From Charina bottae (taxonomy: Eukaryota > Chordata > Lepidosauria > Squamata > Charinaidae), in NCBI GenBank assembly GCA_023362775.1, contig JALMGJ010000002.1, positions 37,101,914-37,165,913 on the forward strand: a DNA stretch of 64,000 nucleotides. The letters run 5' to 3'. A program made the translations under genes and the position numbers. The notes under the pieces were generated by a model. The model did not search any database. It saw only the letters and a program-made list of their open reading frames with translations, and was not told the DNA's origin. Shown here in pieces: positions 10,250 through 21,985 of the stretch (positions within the stretch are counted from its first letter, which is position 1; the number at the start of each line of letters is the position of its first letter).

Positions 10250-10704
10250 TTAGACCAGGCCAAATCCAAAAATGCTAGAGAATTCCTAGAAGCTTGGCAC
10301 TCAGACAAAGCAGCCATCAACAGACACATAGAGGTTAACATCATTTACATACCATTTATTAGAGACAATAGAAAAGCCAGAAGACCAGAACACCTCCTTG
10401 CCAGCAATCATCACCCAGATATGCAAAGATTAGCACCAGGATTAGCACCAGAGGAACAATCAAACAGCACAATATACCCTAATCAAGGAACTATTAACTC
10501 AGTCAATCAACCAAGTAGCAAACAACAGCTCAATCAAGGAACTACTAAGGAGAGAACAACACCCCCACCAACACAAGCAGGACAAGCCAGGATATATAAA
10601 CAGAGAGCAAGTTCCACTCCCTTTGCACACTGAAGATGTTGCCTAGCCTGGCAATGAAAGGTCTGCAAGAGAACAACAAGGCTCAGAGAGCACCAAAGAC
10701 TCCC
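10250..10704 (+). mobile_element. Inverted Penelope 3' segment with hammerhead-like core
   Basis: The plus strand repeats the last codons of the polyprotein (AKSKNAREFLEAWHSDKAAI, matching residues 637-656 of the minus-strand protein) and continues through a long Gln/Asn/Pro-rich tail to a stop at 10633. Overlapping the stop is a hammerhead-ribozyme-like core: CTGAAGA 10630-10636, a stem TTGCC/GGCAA, and GAAA 10656-10659. Confidence 0.75.
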
Positions 10705-13299
10705 CAAACTCATTAGTCAAGAGAGCCAAATATCAACAGTACAACAATTGAAATTTCTTTTGAGAGCCAAATTTTTTAAACTTAAACTATATAGGTAGGT
10801 ACATTGTTATTAACTTAATTAGGGTACTCCTAAGATGGCCTTTGCTAAAAACGTCCTCAATCTGATTGAGGTATGTTCGCTGAGGTCGACCCCTTCCAAC
10901 TCTCCCATCCACACTCGTATACTTGTTTCGTCTATCTCCTTTCGTTCATCCTCTCTATATGTCCAAACCATCTCAACATACCTTTCTCAATCCTCAACAC
11001 TACATCTTTCACTCCACAATGCTCCCTAAAATTAACTTAATAAACTTTACTTAAAGTTTTAAGTCTTAGTTAAACTATAGGTGCGTTGAATAAAACTTGA
11101 TATCATACTTAATAATGATATTATTTATTGATAAAATTAAATTGTAAGGTATCCATAAAATTAAATCATGACAATGACTGACAAACTGACAAACACTAAT
11201 GTGAACAATGGCCTTGCATCTCCTTGGAAAGTTTGGGTAAGTCAGGTTTGTATGTTGTTTTTAATTTTAGGCACGATTCCAGGTTCTCATCAATAAGACG
11301 ACTTCTCAATTTACTCTTGATAAGGTTCATGCTTGAAAATGATTGTTTGCATGAATATGTAGACCCGAATAAGGAAAGAACAGCAAACGCTAGTTTTTTC
11401 AGCTGATTATATATATTAGGGCGGTCAGAAGGAGGATGGCTCACTTCTTCGATAGCCTCTGCCCTGGTGGTCTGTAGCCCATGCAACGTTGGAAATGGGT
11501 ATTATATTCCAATCCGTTGCCCAAAAATGTCTTATGACTCCTCTCCTTGGTTCTACATGAAAGGCTGAGAAGCGATCTCCGAACAGCGGGAGCGGGAGCA
11601 GCAGCAGCAGCTGCAGCATCCACCCCCACACCAGCAGTCCCAGCTGGAGCTCCGTTCGAATCACGCCCAGCTTGTTCGGCGTGGGGAGGGGGGCACGCCG
11701 ACTCCGGCAACCCCAGTTCTTCTATCTGGAGCTCCAACTTCATCTGGGGGCTCCCGCAGCAGCCTTCAAATTTCAAATGACAGCCTTCACTACACATAAA
11801 ATTACAACTACATAAACAGAAAAGCAATACTTAAAAGCAATTTTCAAGTGGCATTTGATAATTTAAATAAATTTTGATTTTAAAAAATCTCGATCTAGAT
11901 TTTAAAATGCATGGTAGCGATCCATGGAAAAATAGAAGATCAAAACCAATAACTGCTGCAAGTGAAGGCAGCAGGAACAGTCAATGCCAAAATGCTTATT
12001 AATGACAAGAATGATAGAGTGATTGTGTAATTTGTATCTTTCAGAAACTGAATATTAGTATTATTACGGTAGAAACTATTTCCATAACATACATTTACAA
12101 TTACCCACTTTATTAATAATGAAGAACCTGAAAGATAAATCCCTTGTGGGCATTTCCAGTCTTATTTCTTCTGGCAGATCTAGTTGCATACAAATTAACT
12201 TGTGAACACAGATGCCCTTGAAGAAAATTAATTTTCTTTGTCCATAAAAATCTTTCTAGGAATCCAAGATGCCTTTGACAAAATCTTCATCCACCTTCAT
12301 ATTCTGAGCTGTGCTGATTCAATAAAGGGCAGGACATTATAAAACCAACTAGATATCCATATTTTTTCTTCTATATCCCTATGCTTGTCTACTTGATCCT
12401 TCATACATTTTATGAATTATGATTATGAAGTAGATTCTATTCTACAGAGGCATCTGCTACAATATCAGCTTGAGCTTAAGATTCATGCATGCCTCTGATA
12501 ATTCTTTAGACTGCAACTATTTTTCTTCTGACCAAAACCATTCCCAGGGTCTGACTAAAAGCCAGTTCTTAATTTCATATAACTTTTGCATAGTTACATA
12601 GTTACATGATCTGACCATTCTCAGCATTGTTTTGGAATAAAATTCTGGATCTGAGACATGGGTCTACACAATTTTACATGGGATACATATGAAATCACTT
12701 CTACTTTACAGATCACACTATCTGCACTCAATGAGACATCACAATTATATATTTGACCATTTTTTGGCACTGCCTTGCTCAAAAATTTGGATCTACAGAG
12801 CCTCATGGAGCCAGATGATACTTAGACTCCACATGAAGCCAACATGACCCCATGCAAAAATCATGTGGTTTCATGAGACTTGGTATATCAAATCCATCTG
12901 CACAAAAATCTTTGAATCATTTGAGATAGTTCATTGCATGCTGATGGATCATGTATGCAGTCTGTGACTTTTCTGGGTGTCCAATGTAGGTCCCATGTAA
13001 AAATTAGGCAAATTCAAGATTAGTCCCTTGAATTGTTTGTGGGACATAGCGATGTCTAAAATAACAACTGTGACTAGGGTTAAGTGCCTGCAGATGAACT
13101 GCAATGTGTGCAGTGCATTAAGCCGGCATAAAAAATATGAAATCTACTAAGCCCTGTTTGATTTCATGGACCTTTTACCATTTTGTCAATCCCCCCTCTT
13201 AAAAATTAGCAAGGAGGGTGCTGTCTGAGTTCTGGTGGAAGTTTTAAAATGCTCCACATTGAAGGGTCACAGGACTCTCTATCTTCTATTTTTTTCGGT

Positions 13300-14000
13300 T
13301 CTTGCTGCAACTTGGCTAACTTGGCGAAGAACGCGCACCGCAAAGATAAGAGAAAGCAGCGGCAATGCCGAGTGTAGGCTGGGCTCGCACGTTGACCTTA
13401 CGCCGCCCGATCCCTCGCACGTTGACTCAGAACTTGGCCCGGAGCTCCCTCTCCAGCGATTCAAGCGGAATGGGGGCAGTCTCAGACTCGGAGGCCTGAG
13501 AGGGAGGCTCTAAATGCTCAAGTATCCCGACCCAACCTTTACACGGGGACAAGCGGAGAGTCGCGCCTCGCGCCAGAACCTTTCTTTGCCGGCAGCAGCT
13601 CGCCTTCCTCGCCGCCTGCCCCCGCCCCCAACCGAGTCCCACTCCAGCACGGGGGACTCGAGCCATGCCAGCCACACGCTTGGCCACCCCGCCCGCCGCC
13701 CTCCGTTGTCAGCATAACCTGTCGCCTCCCCAGGCCGGGACCAGAGGGCAGTAATCGGAGAGCCCTGAACGCCGCTTCTTGGCTCCTCGCCTCCTCCCGA
13801 TTCTCCTCAGGGGAGGGAAAAACAAAGGTGGGGAGGAGAGGGGCCGCGGCGAAAAGGGCCAATTCCCCGGGGTGGGTGTTCACAAAGTTCCTTAAAGTAT
13901 CTAAAACACTGAGTTTTAGAGCTCACCCCCCTTAGAGCGGCGAACGGCATTCGGTCGCGGTCGCCATCTTCATTTTGTGGAAGAGCCACACTCAAGGGGC
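13300..14000. promoter_or_regulatory. CpG-rich end of the hAT element
   Basis: CpG-dense stretch inside the right part of the hAT transposon, upstream of the transposase on the minus strand. It probably reflects the transposon's own promoter, not a host gene; no host exon is recognised. Confidence 0.4.
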
Positions 14001-14474
14001 CAAGGAGCCGCATGTGGCTCGCGAGCCGCGGTTTGCCGACCACTGATCTAACCTATCTTGGTCCAACCCTGAAGATCTCACCCACCCCTCTTTCTCTGGG
14101 CGATTGCCTCTTCTTTCATATCCTCTTGAGATTCCTTACACGACTCACTTCCACTGCGAGTCATGGCTGGCTGAAGACATCTCAGGGACGATGACTGCTA
14201 TGTAGGGGTGAAATTCCTTACATAATTCCTTACATTACAGTAAGGAATTACAGCCTGCAGAAATGTTGGCAGCCATAATAAAACATTCTCTTAAGGGCTC
14301 TTTCTGCCTCCAACTGTTACAGTACCCGCCTATAAAGCAATTTGGGTAGCCTTCAACAATTCCTTTCTTTGATGCCCCATCTTTCTAGTCTAGACCTATC
14401 ACATTTCCTTTCTTTCACACCTATGGAAGGTAAATTTCACCAGTAAACATGCTGAGGAGGATAGAATCTGACTA

Positions 14475-14843
14475 CAGGCAGTCCTCGCTTAACAACCATT
14501 CGTTTAGTGATGGTTCGGACTTATGACGGTGCTGAAAAAAACAAATTATGACCGGTCCATACACTTACAACCGTTACGGTGCCCCCGGGCTCACATGATC
14601 ACGATTTGGGCACTTGGCAACTGGTTCGCATTTATGACCGTCGCAGCATCCCGTGGTCACGTGATTGCCATTTTCGACCTTCCCGGCTGGCTTCTGGCAA
14701 GAAAAGTCAATGGGGAACTGTGTGATTCACTTAACAACAGCCACAAAAAAGGTCATAAAAGCGGGTCAGATTCACTTAATGACCGCTTCACTTAGCAACC
14801 AAAATTCCAGTCCCAATTGTGGTTGTTAAGCGAGGACTACCTG
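14475..14843. repeat. Palindromic MITE B (TA-flanked)
   Basis: Begins CAGGCAGTCCTCGCTTAAC and ends GCGAGGACTACCTG, flanked by TA on both sides. The interior carries variants of CACTTAATGACC and TCACATGATCA that pair with each other. The TA duplication points to a Tc1/mariner-type mobiliser. Confidence 0.75.
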
Positions 14844-15042
14844 TAGACTTAATGAGCATCTAGTTCATCATACTGGAGTGCTCTGTAATTTGATATAGTT
14901 TTCCACATACTAAACATCATGCTCCCCTATACCCATGTAATGCTCCTATCCCTTCTTTTAGATTCTTGTGTTTTTTATACATTGTTTTAATCCATATATT
15001 TTTAATATCTTCTAGCTTTTCATAACTTTTTAGACTCTGATG

Positions 15043-15252
15043 CAGAGCTTTCCAAACTGTGTGTCGCAACACAAAAGTGTGTCGCCACACAACCCGGAAG
15101 CGCTGATCATCAGCGCTTCCGGGTTTCCCCACGGCAACACACCAACGGCGGTGCGCAAAAACTGAAAGTGGCAGCAGCACTTCCGGGTTTTCCCGCGGCG
15201 ACACACCAATGGCAGTTGGTGTGTCACCGCGGGAAAACTTTGGAAAGCCCTG
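15043..15252. repeat. Palindromic MITE C (hAT-type)
   Basis: Starts CAGAGCTTTCCAAACTGTGT and ends TTTGGAAAGCCCTG, with GC-rich nested palindromes such as CGGAAGCGCTGATCATCAGC. Flanks ctctgatg and ctctggtg are an 8-bp duplication with one mismatch, as for hAT elements. Confidence 0.7.
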
Positions 15253-15330
15253 CTCTGGTGTATCTTCTATGCTTTTTAATTGACTGTACCCCACCCTCCT
15301 TATGCTGGTCTATAATAAAACAGTGTATGT

Positions 15331-15379
15331 ATGTGTGTGTGTGTGTGTGTTTGTATATATACACACACACACACACACA

Positions 15380-15447
<68 letters not shown>
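15331..15447. repeat. Compound microsatellite (TG)n(CA)n(TA)n(GA)n
   Basis: Successive runs of TG, CA, TA and GA dinucleotides over about 117 bp. Confidence 0.9.
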
Positions 15448-15449
<2 letters not shown>

Positions 15450-15925
15450 TGATTCTATGCATCTGATGAAGTGGGCTGGAACTCACAAAAGCTTATGCCT
15501 TTTAATAACATGTGTTAGTCAGAAAAGGTGCCACCAGATGCCTTCTGATTTTTCCCCCACGAAACTTCTCTCTCTCTCTCTGTTTCCTTTTTTCCAGTCC
15601 TAAGTTCTCTGTTCTGCTGTCTTTTCTCAAAGAAGCCAGTAAGTGGAACTCTTGCACTTCTTTTCTTCCAGCTTTGCTTCTTTTAAGCTAAGGAAGACAA
15701 TGTGGGACCATGCGTCTGTGTTCAGGATTGAGGAAAAAAAACCTTGCCTTCTTCGTGTGTGCAGATAAGAAAACGACTCTCCAAACCCCAATTTTTCTCA
15801 GCCGCTGCCACCCCCTCTGCTTTCCCCTTTTTTTAGTATGGCTTCAGTTTTGTCATTCACCTTTTTAAATCCAACCTTCAGAGGTACAGCCCAGTCAGAC
15901 TTGCAAGATTCTGTTATTATAAAAA

Positions 15926-16257
15926 GGTAAAGGTTCCCCCCGCACAGTTGTGCAGTCGTGTCCGACTCTAGGGGCCGGTGCTCATCTCCGTTTGTTAGCC
16001 GAAGAGCTAGCGTTGTCCGAAGACGCTTCCACGGTCATGTGGCCGGCATGACGTGCGCGCAATGCTGTTACCTTCCCACCTAAGTGGTACCTATTCATCT
16101 ACTTGCATTTGCATGCTTTCGAATTGCTAGGTTGGCAAGAGCTGGGGCGAGTGCAGGAGCTCACTCCGCACGTAGGACTAGGGATTCGAACCTCTGAACT
16201 TGCGATCTTCCGATTGACAAGCCTGGCATCTTACCCGCTGAGCCACCACACCCCTAT
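15926..16257 (-). repeat. tRNA-derived SINE (family 1)
   Basis: On the minus strand it begins GTGTGGTGGCTCAGCGGGTA (pol III box A) and has GGTTCGAATCCC (box B), then the body AGCTCTTGCCAACCTAGCAA and the tail CACGACTGCACAACTGTGCG. Nearly full length. Confidence 0.8.
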
Positions 16258-16551
16258 TATATCTGTTATTATAGCCCATCTTAATAAAAGTATTTTTAGT
16301 CTTCCTGCAGAGTTGATTTCCTGGTCTGGTCTACCTAGAGGGCTGACATCCATCTAGCATGTCTGATTCTGCTGTACCTCCTCCCACTTCTTATACCCCA
16401 GTGAATTGGGGAGGTGTCTGCCTGATCCGCTTCTGAATATTATCATCTCGCTGTCCTGGACTTAAAAAATGCAGTTAACCCTTCAGTTGCATGCATAAAT
16501 TGCAAGCGGTCTATAATTTCATTACACTAATCACCTCAGGTCAGAAGGTGT

Positions 16552-16662
16552 AACATGAATTTGAGTAAACTCCGGGAGACAGTGGAGGACAGGAAGGCCT
16601 GGGGTGCTATGGTCCATGAGGTCACGAAGAGTCGGACACGACTAAACGACTGAACAACAAAA
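16552..16662 (+). mobile_element. BovB (RTE) LINE, 3' end fragment
   Basis: Encodes the final codons of the BovB reverse transcriptase protein (NLSKLRETVEDRKAW, then VHEVTKSRTRLND) followed by AACAACAA. A 5'-truncated copy. Confidence 0.75.
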
Positions 16663-17019
16663 ATCATCTGGATTTCAGAGTTCAGGAGAAAAAAAAGTGG
16701 AACATTCCCCAGGATATTTGGGAAAGTAGCAGCAAAAGCGAAAAGAAACACGCGGGAACAGAACCCTGAATTGTGCCGCTGGCTTTGAGATTTATAAAGG
16801 AGCATTCGTCCAACGACAGCAGCAAGAAAAATGTGAGATGTAGCCACCGGCAATTATGACACTTGGGGTGGAGGGTGGAATATGCAGCCATAGGGCACGT
16901 GGAGAAAGACTTGAGAAATCATACTCCATGCCATTTCACAACCAAAATGAGTCCTTATTTCCTTCAGGTTAATTTGATCTCACACCACTCCCAAAACGAA
17001 TGATTGCGTTATAACATTA

Positions 17020-17456
17020 CAGGGGGTTCGCGCTTAATGACCGCTCGTTCAGCAACCGTTCAAACTTGTGACGGCGCTGAACGAGTGGTACTTATGACTG
17101 GTCCTCAAAGTTCCGGCCATTGCAGTGTCCCTGTGGTCACATGATCGCTATCTGGGAGCTCAGTGCCCGGCTCGCAATTATGTCACAGCATCCCACAGTC
17201 ACGTGGTCACCATTTGTGACCTTCTTTGCCAGCTTCCTACAAGCAAAGTCAATGGGGAAGCTGGCAGGGGGTCACAAATGGCAACCACCTGATATCTTTG
17301 CTTAACGACAGCTTGGGATTCGGTTAACAACAGCAACTGGGAAGTGCCGAAACTGCTGTCGCTAAGCGGCATGGTCACGTGATGTCATGCTTTACGACCA
17401 TGTTGCTCAATGACAGAAATTCCGGTCCTAAGCCATCATTAACCGAGGACTACCTG
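17020..17456. repeat. Palindromic MITE B (TA-flanked)
   Basis: Starts CAGGGGGTTCGCGCTTAATG and ends CCGAGGACTACCTG, next to TA on each side. Diverged, but the same family as 14475-14843. Confidence 0.7.
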
Positions 17457-17585
17457 TACACAGAGCAAGACAGTAGGCCTAGTGTCAAACTGACTCAGGT
17501 GCACAGAACACCATGCAATGTCAGGGAACATTAGGGCAATACGTGGGGTTTATTAGCAAAGAAACACACCTTTGAGATTACGAAC

Positions 17586-17591
17586 TTTATT
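17586..17591 (-). terminator. Candidate polyadenylation signal of the Myb/SANT-like gene
   Basis: AATAAA on the minus strand, about 1.1 kb past the stop codon at 18734; another lies at 17549-17554. The intervening sequence is mostly unique and would be the 3' UTR, with a half MITE at 17669-17740. Confidence 0.4.
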
Positions 17592-17668
17592 ACGCTGCTA
17601 CACAGGTAGCAATACTAACTGCATAAAATCCTGCAATGCAACTTAAGCAATAGTGAGCTGCAAGGAGT

Positions 17669-17740
17669 GTGGCTGGCTGGGGAATTCTGGGAGTTGAAGT
17701 CCACCCATCTTAAAGTGGCCAAGGTTGAGAAAACCTGCTC
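17669..17740. repeat. Half copy of palindromic MITE A
   Basis: Right arm only: GGCTGGGGAATTCTGGGAGT, then a diverged CTTAAAGTGGCCAAGGTTGA. It lies in the presumed 3' UTR of the Myb/SANT-like gene. Confidence 0.7.
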
Positions 17741-18733
17741 TATCATGTGCGCTCCGCAAACAGGACCCCATTGGTCGTTGTCAGCACTACTTCATGCTGC
17801 CTTCCTTGGTCTTCTCCCTGGTGACTGTGTCGCCATCCTGCAGGCAATGGTGGCATTTTAGACGGCTCCTGAGACAGCACCTTGCAGGATTTTGCTTCTC
17901 TGGTGGATTGCGACAGGTGGGAAGAAAGGAACATCGCCATCCTCCCAGCCCTGCCTTGTCCCCTTGTCTTCTCTCCTGCAGCACCGGATGGCAGGCTGGC
18001 TGCCTTGTTCTGTGAAAGTGTCCTGTCAGCTGCTACGGCTTGCAGTGCAGTTCGCCGTGACCCGGCTGCAGGACTTGCTAGCTCCCCCTCTCAATGTGCT
18101 CCCAGCCCCCACGTCGGTGGAAGAGGTCCTCCAGGTTCAGGACAGCTAGACTGGTGGCCCGTCGAGCAGCTCCCTGGGCCAATCTTGCAGCATTTCCGGG
18201 AGAACATACGTGATGGGCCTGTCATTGACTCTCTCTGCCTCTTGTAGGCATTGTTTCATTTGGAGATGAAGGACAGAATATTATGAATGACTCCCGAGCA
18301 CTGAGGCGGCATGCAGCCATGGCAACGCTGGGCTAGGCTGACTAGGAACCAGCTCAGTTTGCTACTAAATTTGGAAAGAGAGTGTTTGGGCAACTGCTAC
18401 TCCAGTGTGTGATCCTAGGGGTTGGTTGGCAAGTGCAGGTCACAAGAGAAGTGCATCCCCTTCTGGAACAGTGTGTGGGCTTTGGTGCAATCAATAGGGC
18501 ACCGTGTTCAGGTGCCATAACAACCCTTATGAGTTCTTGGTCCCGGCCAGCTGTTCTCACAGTGTGAGGCTGTCTCAAAGCCCAGCTTGCGTGTTCTGAG
18601 TCAGCCAGAGTTCAGTAGCGTTGCTTCCCTACCGTTGATGGGGAGGCGAAGGGCTGATGCCTCCCCAAGTCCTGCATGGCTTTGGTGAGACCTGCCCACG
18701 TCTAAGTCCCGTTGGGCGCCCTCTTCTCAACGG

Positions 18734-21700
18734 TCACGTGTGACAAGTCCCCCCAAATGACACCTTGCCCGATGAGCCCGAAACAGGCCTGGGCTGGTTG
18801 CAGAGGGCCGGGTTCAGTCTTTGCTGGTCAGAATAACCTTCCACGCGAGAAGAGGAAGGCAAGGGGGCCGTGGGAAGTAGCTGCTGCAGCGTTTCGTTAA
18901 GAACCTGTAGGGACTGCAGAGTCGCTTGGTTCAGCCTGGAGATCTCCTGGCGCGCAAGGGAGCGCTCTCTGGCCTCGTTCTCCAGGACCTGCAGGAAGGC
19001 ATCGGAACGCTTCCGCTCCGCTGCTAACTCCCGGGCGAGGAGCTCCCGGTCCTTTTCTGCGTTTTGAAGGATACTGTCGGCGATGATCTGCACCATGGGG
19101 GCTCTCCTCTTCTTATTGCGCAACATGGATAATCTAGCAGCCGGTGATAATGTGGCTAGTTTGGGTACGTGAGTACCTAGGAAACAAGACCAGGAGAAGG
19201 GCTTCGTGAGGGGTGTGTGTGTGTGTGTGCGTGTGTGCGCCTTCGAGTCAGCATTGACTCCAGGTGACTGCCTGGATATGTCCCTGCAGTTTTCTTGGCA
19301 GGTATTTCAGAAGTGGTTTGCCCTTGCCTCTTCCTTCTTAGGGCTGAGAGAGGGGGACTGGCCCAAGGTCACCCAGCTGGCTTCGTGCCCAAGGCGGGAC
19401 TAGAATTCACGGTCTCCCAATTTCTAGCCTGATGCCTTAACCACTATACCAAACTGGCTCTCTCTCTCATAAGGCATAACAGCTGCTAAAAGGAAGGGAA
19501 AGAGATTACCAGGCTTGATACACAAGGAGTAATACAGGTAGTCCTCGACTTACGACCACAACTGGGACTGGAACTTCCATCGCTAAGCAAGGCGGTTGTT
19601 AAGTGAGGCACACCCGATTTTACGACCTTTTGTCGTGGACGTTAAGTGATCACATGGTCGTTAAGTGAATCCGGCTTCTCCAATTGACTTTGTTTGTCGG
19701 AATCTGTAGGCTTTGTTTCAATCTTTTTAGTTTTTATGTATATTTTGAAAATGCTTTAATGAAGTTTCTTTAAAAAAAGTAACTTCGAATGATCGCTAAA
19801 CGAATGGTCGTAAGTCAAGGACTACCTGTATCTTCCAAGCAGCTGTTTGATTTACACAAAGTAGTGCTTTCAGTGGTTGCTACGAGTCAACGCCAACTTG
19901 ATGACACATAATAATAATAAAAAAAAGTGCTTCAGAACAGAACTGAAGGGGATTTGTACCTTGATCCTCAGAAGCAGAAGGCCCAGGTGCACACAGTTGT
20001 CCTTCCACCTTGAACTCCTGTTCTGGCAACCCTGGGAATTAGAAACACGATACGTAAAGGATGAGCTGCACAAGAGAAACCATTTCAGCAACTCTCATCC
20101 AGATAAAACATGAACTAGTCTGGAGTCTTGATCAACAGGGGAAGATGTGTTGAAGGACCCCCAGAGATATCCTCGGAGATAGAAATACTATTGCTTAATT
20201 AAAACTGTACTTACTTGCATCCAAACTATGCTGCCCTTCTACCTTTTGTTCTTCTTCTTCCTCCTCCTCCTCCTCCTCCTCTTTCTCTGGAGAAAGAATC
20301 ACATGACCCTCTGGGTGAGGTATGTGTTCAGGAGCTGAAATCACAGAATAGAGAAGAAAGAGATTTGTGAAACTCAATGACTTTCACCAGGGCCCCAAGA
20401 AGAAAACACGCTTCATTTTAACAGGAATCTCTGTGTTGGTTGCTTTCCTTTGTGTTTCTGTATGTCCCTTAGCCCCCACCGGCATTTATTGCTTCCTTAG
20501 GAAGTTGACTTCATTGTCTTAAAAAGGAAAATGCTCAAGAAAAACGTCCCTGATGCAGTGCTTCATGTGGACACAGGAATTCTCCATCCACACATACAAG
20601 GCAGCATGGTCAATAGGCACCCCTTGCAATTTAGCAGTAGGACATGGTTTGTTAAGTTCTGCAGCTCAAGCCTTCCTTCTAATACAGTGTTTCTCAACCA
20701 TGGCCATGTTAAGATGTGTGGACTTCAACTCCCAGAATTCCCCAGCCACCCATGCTGGCTGGGGAATTCTGGGAGTTGAAGTCCACACATCTTAAGGTGG
20801 CCAAGGTTGAGAAACACTGTTCTAATATTTCCAAGGGTTCAGAGAGGAGGAGAAATAGCCAAGAACTCCTGCAATGGACTGCTAATTTTCAGAACTGAGG
20901 ATATAACCCCCCACCTCCATCTCCTGGTTTGCAACTTCTCAAAAGCAAAGTGGAGGCACATCTCACAGCCCTACTAGAACCCCTAAGATAATGGTTGCTT
21001 CCCACTCAACCAACCACATAATGACAAGACGGTCCACACGCTACTCAGTAGGGAATGAGGTCATTATGAGAGCCACCTGGCAGAGTCACAAACGAAGAAC
21101 GCCCTGTCAACACGTGAGACAGCAGTTACAATGCAGAAAATGGCTTGACGACATCAATGGGGTTAGGCCAGAGGCATGGGGTGCAAATACCCAAACCCAG
21201 AATTCCCCTCCCCATGACTTCTTACCCGATTCTGGATGCGCCAGGTTTTCTGCCCCATCCCCCATGTGTATGTCTTGCACTTCCACGTCTTTCTCCAGGA
21301 GGGGCTGAGCAAAAGGAGCAGCAACATCACCGGGGTCTTGATGGGCAACCTGGTTTGGCACAGGCCATCGGAGGGTGAAGCTGCGCGCTACCCGCTTCGG
21401 TGCAACACTAGCGTCCCCTCGGAGAATCCGGTGCAGCTGGGGAAAGAAGGGGCACATCGCTGGGGTATTCCCAGAGCGGGAGTTATGAACTACAACTCTC
21501 TTGTACTCCAGCCGCAGAGTCTTGGTTTTGGTTCTGCACTCAAAGGCGGATCGATGATATCCCTTTGCACGCAAGTCCTGGGATATTTTCTCAAAGATGT
21601 CCAGATTCCGGTGGCTGAACCTCAGCTCCTGCTGGACCTTCGCCTCACCCCAGATCTCAAGCAGAGCAAGGGTCTCTTCCCGTTTCCAGGTGTTCCCTCT

Positions 21701-21736
21701 TCTGAACTTCCCTGATTGTTTCCCCTGCTGGCTCAT
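18734..21736 (-). CDS. Myb/SANT-like (trihelix-type) DNA-binding protein, four coding exons
   Basis: Exons 21226-21736, 20215-20334, 19960-20031 and 18734-19176 join through GT-AG introns, all in phase 1, to 382 codons (381 residues plus TGA). Residues about 15-105 form a Myb/SANT-like domain of the Myb_DNA-bind_4 type: NTWKREETLALLEIW, HRNLDIFEKISQDLRAKGYH, RTKTKTLRLEYKRVV and CPFFPQLHRIL. Exon 2 has about eleven consecutive Glu, encoded by a GAG/GAA microsatellite. Exons 2 and 3 both contain KVEGQ and may be an old duplication. Exon 4 has a basic stretch (LRNKKRRAP) then a long coiled coil (NAEKDRELLARELAAERKRS to LNETLQQLLP), suited to dimerisation. The first coding exon starts at acceptor 21770 and a stop precedes the ATG, so an upstream untranslated exon is expected. 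Such proteins are usually nuclear; targets cannot be inferred. The family, not the member, is recognised. Confidence 0.8.
19241..19461 (-). repeat. tRNA-derived SINE (family 2)
   Basis: Reads on the minus strand from GAGCCAGTTTGGTATAGTGG through AGCCAGCTGGGTGACCTTGG to GAGTCAATGCTGACTCGAAG. Lies just upstream of exon 4 of the Myb/SANT-like gene, within its intron. Confidence 0.75.
19535..19828. repeat. Palindromic MITE B (TA-flanked)
   Basis: Starts CAGGTAGTCCTCGACTTACG and ends AGTCAAGGACTACCTG between TA dinucleotides. It sits in an intron of the Myb/SANT-like gene. Confidence 0.8.
20685..20819. repeat. Palindromic MITE A (hAT foldback), complete
   Basis: Two near-perfect inverted arms: CAGTGTTTCTCAACCATGGC ... 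GGTTGAGAAACACTG, with the centre CCAGCCACCCATGCTGGCTG. A perfect 8-bp duplication ttctaata flanks it (20677-20684 and 20820-20827), which assigns the family to hAT mobilisation. Confidence 0.9.
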
Positions 21737-21850
21737 CTTCCTGAATCTTTAATCGCATGGGGCGCTGACGCTAAAGAAAGAGCGGTGGATATGGGTTGGA
21801 GGCAGACAGTGAGAGCTAAACCTGCACAGAAGGAATAGCGCAGCCTAGGC

Positions 21851-21985
21851 CAGTGTTTCTCAACCTTGGCAACTTGAAGATGTGTGGACTTCAACTCCCA
21901 GAATTCCTCTGCTAGCCATGCTGGCTGGGGAATTCTGGGAGTTGAAGTCCACACATCTTCAAGCTGCCAAGGTTGAGAAACACTG
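21851..21985. repeat. Palindromic MITE A, complete
   Basis: Arms CAGTGTTTCTCAACCTTGGC and GCCAAGGTTGAGAAACACTG. Flanks gcctaggc and gcctagat share six of eight bases. Lies about 80 bp upstream of the first coding exon of the Myb/SANT-like gene. Confidence 0.85.

Larger units (their letters stand above)
8167..10704 (-). mobile_element. Penelope-like retroelement with nearly complete polyprotein
   Basis: The insertion lies in the hAT element and is flanked by a 13-bp duplication, caaactcattagt, at 8154-8166 and 10705-10717. The minus-strand body carries the RT-endonuclease frame (8192-10195). At the 5' side (about 10250-10704) lies a piece in the opposite direction, repeating the end of the same polyprotein plus the 3' noncoding region. 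Its outer end (GGAGTCTTTGGTGCTCTCTG on the minus strand) matches the start of the copy at 2006. The 3' noncoding part of the body is shortened by an internal deletion. Confidence 0.9.
8144..14045 (-). mobile_element. hAT transposon, near full length, interrupted by a Penelope element
   Basis: The ends are inverted repeats: CAGTGGTCGGCAAAC at 8144-8158 and GTTTGCCGACCACTG at 14031-14045. Flanking 8-mers are gtctagag and atctaacc, a decayed duplication around the hAT-preferred CTAG. Minus-strand 11196-11486 encodes the hAT C-terminal dimerisation region: LSLFGSTYSCKQSFSSMN, IKSKLRSRLIDENLESCLKL. The rest of the transposase was not recognised, so this is a defective copy. A CpG-rich block (about 13300-14000) sits upstream of the transposase on its strand and may be the element's own promoter. 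A Penelope insertion at 8167-10704 breaks the left end. Confidence 0.8.
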
